Below are positions 59,255 to 64,000 of a DNA stretch of 64,000 nucleotides, in pieces. The DNA is from Acheta domesticus. Lineage: Eukaryota; Arthropoda; Insecta; Orthoptera; Gryllidae. The first letter of the stretch is position 1, and each line of letters begins with the position of its first letter. The notes beneath the pieces were generated by a model. It saw only the letters and a list, made by a program, of their open reading frames with translations, had not been told where the DNA came from and made no database searches. Where the stretch lies: contig JAHLJT010008756.1 in NCBI GenBank assembly GCA_031308135.1, positions 105,055,271 to 105,119,270 of the forward strand, given 5' to 3'. Both the position numbers and the translations under genes were made by a program.

Positions 59255-60010
59255 TCTCAGAGCGCGGCGAGCTCTTCGCCCCTTCGGACCCACTGTTCAG
59301 CGCCGCTGTCCTCAGCACCGCTTTCGCGGCGTGTAGCGTATCAATCAGGGCGATATTTATTCAGCTTCCCATTATCGGGTGGCTTTGTGCGATTTTTTGG
59401 GCTTTCGCGGCCGCCCGTTGCCGCCCGCTGTCAACGCCTGCCGCCTCTACCCAGCGTTTTCCGCCGCCCTCTGCACGCCGCCGCCGCGCCGCCTGCTCTG
59501 CCCGCCATTGTCACTGCCCACCACTGGCAGTGATACCTCACCTCCATCGCCTTCTCCACAGTCTCATCGCTTTAGTCACCGTCTCTGCCAACGCCTCTGC
59601 CGCAGCCTCCGCCACAGCCTCTGCCACCGCCACTTCCAACTCCTCTGCCACAACCTCTCCCACAACCTCTGCCACAGCCTATGCTACAGCCGCTACCACA
59701 TCCTCTGCCATAGCCTTTGCCACAACCTCTGCCACAGCTTCCTCCGACACCATCTCCAATGCTTATATCACTACCTTGTGCTTCAGCTCCGACACCCTTC
59801 CACTTCTTCAATACCCCTATCGCCTCCTTCGCCATTGCCACCGTTCAGCGCGGCTTGCCGCCCTTGCCCGTTCCAGCCCGCCCACGCCCGCCCCGCCCTC
59901 CTCTCCCAGCAGCCACTGACCGCCGCCGCCTGAGGCTTTTCAACGCGCGCATTCGCTCGGGAGCCCCTTGTCGCGTTCGGAATGAGCGAATACGTTACGC
60001 TCTCGCGAGC
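59255..60010. other. CpG-rich island 14 with hexamer/12-mer core
   Basis: CG-dense at 59255-59530 and 59840-60010. Between them (about 59575-59765) lies a C-rich CCTCTGCCACAR 12-mer tract repeated about a dozen times. The Ala/Ser/Thr, His/Cys and Pro frames across it are repeat artefacts. The 5' part has TTTATTCAGCTTCCCATTAT as an AT core. Confidence 0.75.
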
Positions 60011-61540
60011 TGCTTATCGAAGACGACTGTTCCAGTCGACAGCGGAAATGTAAATGCTAATATTCCTTCATTCCCAGGCCCGACAGACAGGTTGAATTGA
60101 ACGCCAGGGGTGGTCATTTGCATCACGGTCTTCTGTTCCGATGCTTAATGTCAATTGTACCACGTGCTGGAGGGCGAACACTAGGGCGCGGAGAGATAAA
60201 TATGCCACGAAACTATTGCCCATTTGGGTCAGAATGAACTGAGGATGTATGAAGTTATGACGTTGTTCTGATGGAAGTATTTAATTCAGATGGAAGAAGA
60301 TAAATCGTATGGTATATTCCAAATTAAATTAAAATGCGTGTTAGTTATTAAGACAAATGATATGTGGATATAAAAACGAAACTTTATGTCTGTTAGGGTT
60401 TCTAGATAAAGTACATTACATATTTTGAGCACCAAATGAGAGGGAATCCAATGAATTTATTATTGTGAAATACGTAGACCTACTTAGATTATTTGAGGAC
60501 ATTAATTCTCCCTGATTATTTGATTGAGTGAAAACTTACATATAACTATTAGTTACTTTATTTAGAGCTCCTGAAGATCCTTCAAAGGAGCGCAAGTAAA
60601 CACATCTTCAATTCTACGATCCAATTTGCTTTCAGTCAATAAATTAACTATATCTAGACACATGAGGGTCAGAGGTGTCTGATTATAAATGTTCATCATG
60701 CCATTTAGGGAAGTGACGTAACAAGATACTGGTTCACTGAATCTCGTTATAGTTAGGCACCTGCAGAACCACTTGCCACTGGTCTTTCGAAACTGAATAT
60801 TCTTGAACTGCTTATCACGATTAAATTACAAGAAGGAGAAAACAAGTGGATGTCGAACCTGGAGAAATATTACCTATTGATTAGGCGATAAAATTCCCAC
60901 CTCTTTCCATTAGATGTAGACAAGGAATGAACCCACACAATGCTGATGCAAATTACGGAAGTACTATAAAAGGGTGTCCAAAACTTCTTGGATTAGTAAA
61001 GTCAGAGAAATGTTTTAACTAAGAGTTTAAAAGATTAAACAATCCTCATATATTCGTACAAATTCATTTTTTAGACTAAAGATTATGATGCATTGTTGTT
61101 TAATTCTGGTATTAAATGGCTCTGAAACATAAAAAATTAACATACTTATGGTCTTTACGCAGATCGCGTACTGTGGAAAATTATTTAATTTGAAATTACT
61201 CTAGTTTTTTTTATTTTATTCGAACATTTCACCACAATCGTACGAAAACATAAGTCTGAATAATATACAAGTATTATCGAAAGTGGTGAAATTCATTATT
61301 TTTCAAACTACTTCTCAACACCTTTCATCCCACAACTTCCAAGAACCAATTGTCATGTCATGTCACGAGCATGACCTATTGCAACTGTCCTTTTAATTTG
61401 AAGCAGTACCAGATAAAAACCAGATATCCTTTTATGTGAACTGTGAAAAACGTATCGAGACAACACTTGAGCCTGCCATTAGTGTTCCTTTGAAGTGACC
61501 GTTTGACTTCCCCTGAAAGGATCTGAAACGTCAATCCGTC
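60011..61540. other. AT-rich intergenic DNA
   Basis: Contains GTGCTGGAGGGCGAACACTA at about 60165, similar to a stretch in island 7. No gene is recognised. Confidence 0.5.
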
Positions 61541-61544
61541 GAAG

Positions 61545-61710
61545 GGGAACCGCCGGCCACTTAGCCCGGAAGCGCGCGTCGCGTAGCGGTTTCCGCCTTG
61601 GCGGCGGCGGCGGCGGCGGCGGCGGCGCAGGTGGAAGCGGCCCGTCGCTGAAGGCGCCCGCCGAGCCACCTTCGTCGGCCGCCGCCTCCGCCTCCGCCGC
61701 GCACGGTGGT
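61545..61710. other. CpG-rich island 15 with (GGC)n
   Basis: A short CG-dense block with about ten GGC units at 61600-61627. Poly-Ala/Arg/Pro frames are artefacts. Confidence 0.75.
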
Positions 61711-61737
61711 TTCAAACACGTAAATAGAGGACAAAAT

Positions 61738-61896
61738 TATCTTCTTCTCCTTTTTCCTTATCCTTCTTTTCTCCCCTCCCTGTTTGTTATCCTTTCTTCT
61801 TCTCCTTTCTTCTTTTCTTCTCCTCATTTCTTCCTTCTCCTTTTTCTCCTTCTTCCTCATTTCTTCCTTCTCCTTCTTTCTTCTTCTTCTTTGACA
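61738..61896. repeat. Pyrimidine tract (TTC/CTT)n, cryptic
   Basis: About 160 bp of nearly pure C/T on the plus strand (TTCTTCTCC, CCTTCTTTTC patterns). Lys/Glu/Arg-rich minus-strand frames are its shadow. It adjoins a SINE. Confidence 0.9.
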
Positions 61897-61911
61897 CGGC
61901 TCAAACGGCTG

Positions 61912-62160
61912 AGTGAGTGGTTATTGGTTCCGAACTCGCCAACAACGTATATCATTAGTCCTGTAAGTGGTGTGCAAGGTATCTCCATGGAGGTGGCTCG
62001 CTGGAGCGCGAGAGCGCGAGGTGCGGCGCAGGACAACGTTTCGAGTCGCAGGGATTTTCGCCATCTAGGCATCTCCGCCAGCGGGATAAAGCCCAAACCG
62101 GGGCAAGCTCTAAGTTCCTGACTGGTCTCCCGATATATATGGTAGTGTAGTCCATTTAAT
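61912..62160 (-). mobile_element. tRNA-derived SINE copy, 3' part
   Basis: The plus strand shows GGTTCCGAACTCGCCAACAA, ATCATTAGTCCTGTAAG, AGGTATCTCCATGGAGGTGG, CATCTCCGCCAGCGGGATAA, GGGGCAAGCTCTAAGTTCC, TGACTGGTCTCCCGATA and TATGGTAGTGTAGTCCATT, the family 3' body in reverse. The head and central core are missing. Confidence 0.7.
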
Positions 62161-63265
62161 TAATGTGTGTGGGGTTATAGTCAAATCATCAAGTTTTGGA
62201 GCAAATCTTAAAATGTGTTTGTTTCTGTAATAATTAAACAAATAATTCTAAATAGAACTAAAAAGTTATAATTTTCATTTGTTTCTATACACAAAGTTCT
62301 ATTATTCTAATTCGTGTTTTTAGAGAATCTGGAGAATTTTCGTTCTTGAGGAAACCCACAAGCATTTTGGGCTTGGGGGCCTCGCAGTACGTAAATCAGA
62401 CCGCAGCTGCAACCATTAGCTCTCAATAGGCCACGAAGATGTGGTAGAGAATTTCTTTTTCCTTTCATTATTTATTTATCCAACAAGCCATTCTGACTAA
62501 TGAAAATTTACAAGAATAAAATTGCAATCAGTTTGATCAATTGGTTTTCGTAGAAATAATTAATTGATTGAACTATATAATAAATTATAAATATCAGAAA
62601 ATCTGTATTAGTTAATGAATTAATTCAACTCAATAATTGGTCTCTTAGATTTGTAAAAATTATTTACAAATCAATCTCATCAGTATGTGTTGTACTCTCG
62701 TTCTGATCTACAATTTCATTATTTCATTATCATACAATTGGTAGTGTCTTTATTTCTTTGTACTAATAAGCTGACGATGTCGGAATTTTTAATCAGTCAA
62801 TTCAATTCTTTAAACCTAAATAAATTATTGAGTAAAATCTAATGTCAACACATAAGAAATTTGAGTATAAAAATTGGTATTCATTGGGCATAGTAATCAC
62901 GATTAAAAGGCGACACACGAGAGAAACTTGTGTTGAACTATTTCCAGTTTCCTTTTCATATAGAAGAAACAAAGATACAGATTTATTGCAGGAAGAGTGG
63001 CACACCAGAATAGTTGTAAGGGAGGCGTCTGTGGGTATATTCTCCAGCCACTTCATGTTCTCTTATGAATAATTTTTCATTTATACTGAATTTAAAATGT
63101 ATGTTTATTTGCTGATTTATAGTTATTTATTATGCATTCCATTATGATAATGTCTTTCTGTATCCACAGTAGTGTAGTGCAACTCTATTTGTGAATACTG
63201 CCAACGTCTTCGAGCAGGGGGGGGGGATGAATCGAAAGTAGACACCTCAACATGACATATACTTT
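62161..63265. other. AT-rich intergenic DNA
   Basis: A 10-bp perfect hairpin (GATTTGTAAA / TTTACAAATC) lies at about 62648-62672. A G9 run lies at about 63218. No gene is recognised. Confidence 0.5.
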
Positions 63266-63267
63266 GA

Positions 63268-63300
<33 letters not shown>
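63266..63300. repeat. (AAT)n microsatellite, unoccupied
   Basis: About 11 AAT units in the orientation opposite to the 14.5/17.5/19.5-kb tracts. Confidence 0.95.
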
Positions 63301-63409
63301 GAAGTTTATGATGATATGAACTTGAACTTTCTTGAATTTCTCAAACATTTCTAAAAAAACCGCAAACCCACTAAAACATAATTGGGCTGCGTCTGTGTGG
63401 ATATTTTTT

Positions 63410-63600
63410 TGTCCCGCTCTTCGCCTCTCCGGCCTACAGTGCGGCGCTGCCCGCACCGGCGACCGGTTCGGCGCGACGCGTCGCCTCACGCGATCTCACG
63501 CCCAGTCTGCGCGTCACCGCCCCCTCCCCGCCACCGCTGCAACGCCCCGCCACCTTCGCCCGCGCCGAGCCCGCTCGTCCAGGGACTGCGCTTCTACTAG
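63410..63600. other. CpG-rich island 16
   Basis: A CG-dense block of about 190 bp with overlapping frames on both strands that lack motifs. Confidence 0.7.
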
Positions 63601-64000
63601 TCGTTTGCTGCTAACGAGTGTTGTCCTTTCTTTGAACCATATCCCTGACGACACGTTGGTGACCAATGACTACGGAGCTGATACTTAGATTTTCTGGGCT
63701 GTTATGGAATAATTCATCATATATTTTATTTCGGAGGACAGTTGGCTGAATTGCTTTGAGAACCTAATAAGGTGGAAACGTGTATATGCCGCAGATTTGA
63801 AACCACGACCACAACGCAGAGGATTTCCCTTACAGATGAGTGCGAATTTCAGACGAAAATCGAGTCTCTACCCGCAAATGATTTTTTTTTATTCACACAC
63901 GAAAATTTATCTCAAGGTTTTAGTGAGGTCTGCATAAATAATATACACGCAAGTCATTTCAGATGATAAAAAATACGCCATCGCATTCTCTTTATTTAGA
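63601..64000. other. AT-rich intergenic DNA to the window edge
   Basis: No feature is recognised. Confidence 0.5.

Noticed and set aside
59251..59933. Ala/Ser/Thr and Cys/His/Arg repeat frames of 184-222 codons
   Set aside because: The Cys/His spacing looks zinc-finger-like but comes from a CCTCTGCCACAR 12-mer and has no real finger pattern.
1..64000. CRISPR arrays, bacterial operons or prophage genes
   Set aside because: No regularly spaced identical repeats with unique spacers and no dense co-directional ORFs. The sequence is clearly eukaryotic.
1..64000. LTR retrotransposon or endogenous viral sequence
   Set aside because: No paired long terminal repeats, integrase, protease or capsid-like frames were found.

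Overview
The window looks like non-coding, repeat-rich DNA from a large arthropod genome, most probably an insect. The evidence is an AT-rich background, an R4/Dong-type retrotransposon, an RTE-type retrotransposon, a piggyBac-like element with TTAA ends, and a high-copy tRNA-derived SINE family whose core I recall as typical of arthropod SINEs. The species cannot be named from the sequence. I found no convincing host protein-coding gene, rRNA, standard tRNA gene or CRISPR array. Most open frames in the GC-rich patches are by-products of base composition.

Layout. 1-6 kb: AT-rich DNA with a (TA)n tract, a perfect 24-bp fold-back (2181-2236) and a diverged tandem array of about 305 bp period (3.9-4.9 kb). 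6-13 kb: three CpG-rich islands separated by AT-rich DNA, and two SINE copies. 13.2-18.1 kb: a compound locus. A decayed, 5'-truncated R4/Dong-like element (minus strand, 14530-17453) sits between two (TAA)n tracts, and copies of another dispersed repeat lie on either side in opposite orientations. 19-27 kb: more CpG islands and SINEs. 27.3-30.65 kb: an apparently full-length RTE-like retrotransposon on the plus strand with a perfect 14-bp target-site duplication. It has only three single-base frameshifts and appears to lie inside an older SINE. 31-43 kb: AT-rich DNA with CpG islands, SINEs and a 0.9-kb piggyBac-like element (36989-37914) that keeps a broken piece of an N-terminal open frame. 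43-49 kb: three SINE copies, one near full length with a candidate 9-bp duplication, and a second diverged tandem array. 49-64 kb: closely spaced CpG islands mixed with long cryptic simple-sequence tracts such as CCGCCA, CACCAT, GGGCAGTGGTG and CCTCTGCCACAA types.

How the parts fit: the two retrotransposons show contrasting insertion modes. The R4-like element carries a restriction-like endonuclease domain and occupies a microsatellite. The RTE-like element carries an apurinic (APE) endonuclease, generated a 14-bp duplication and ends in a short (GAA)n tail. The tRNA-derived SINEs encode nothing and would depend on an unidentified LINE partner. About twenty discrete CpG-rich islands with no gene attached are the largest unexplained feature.
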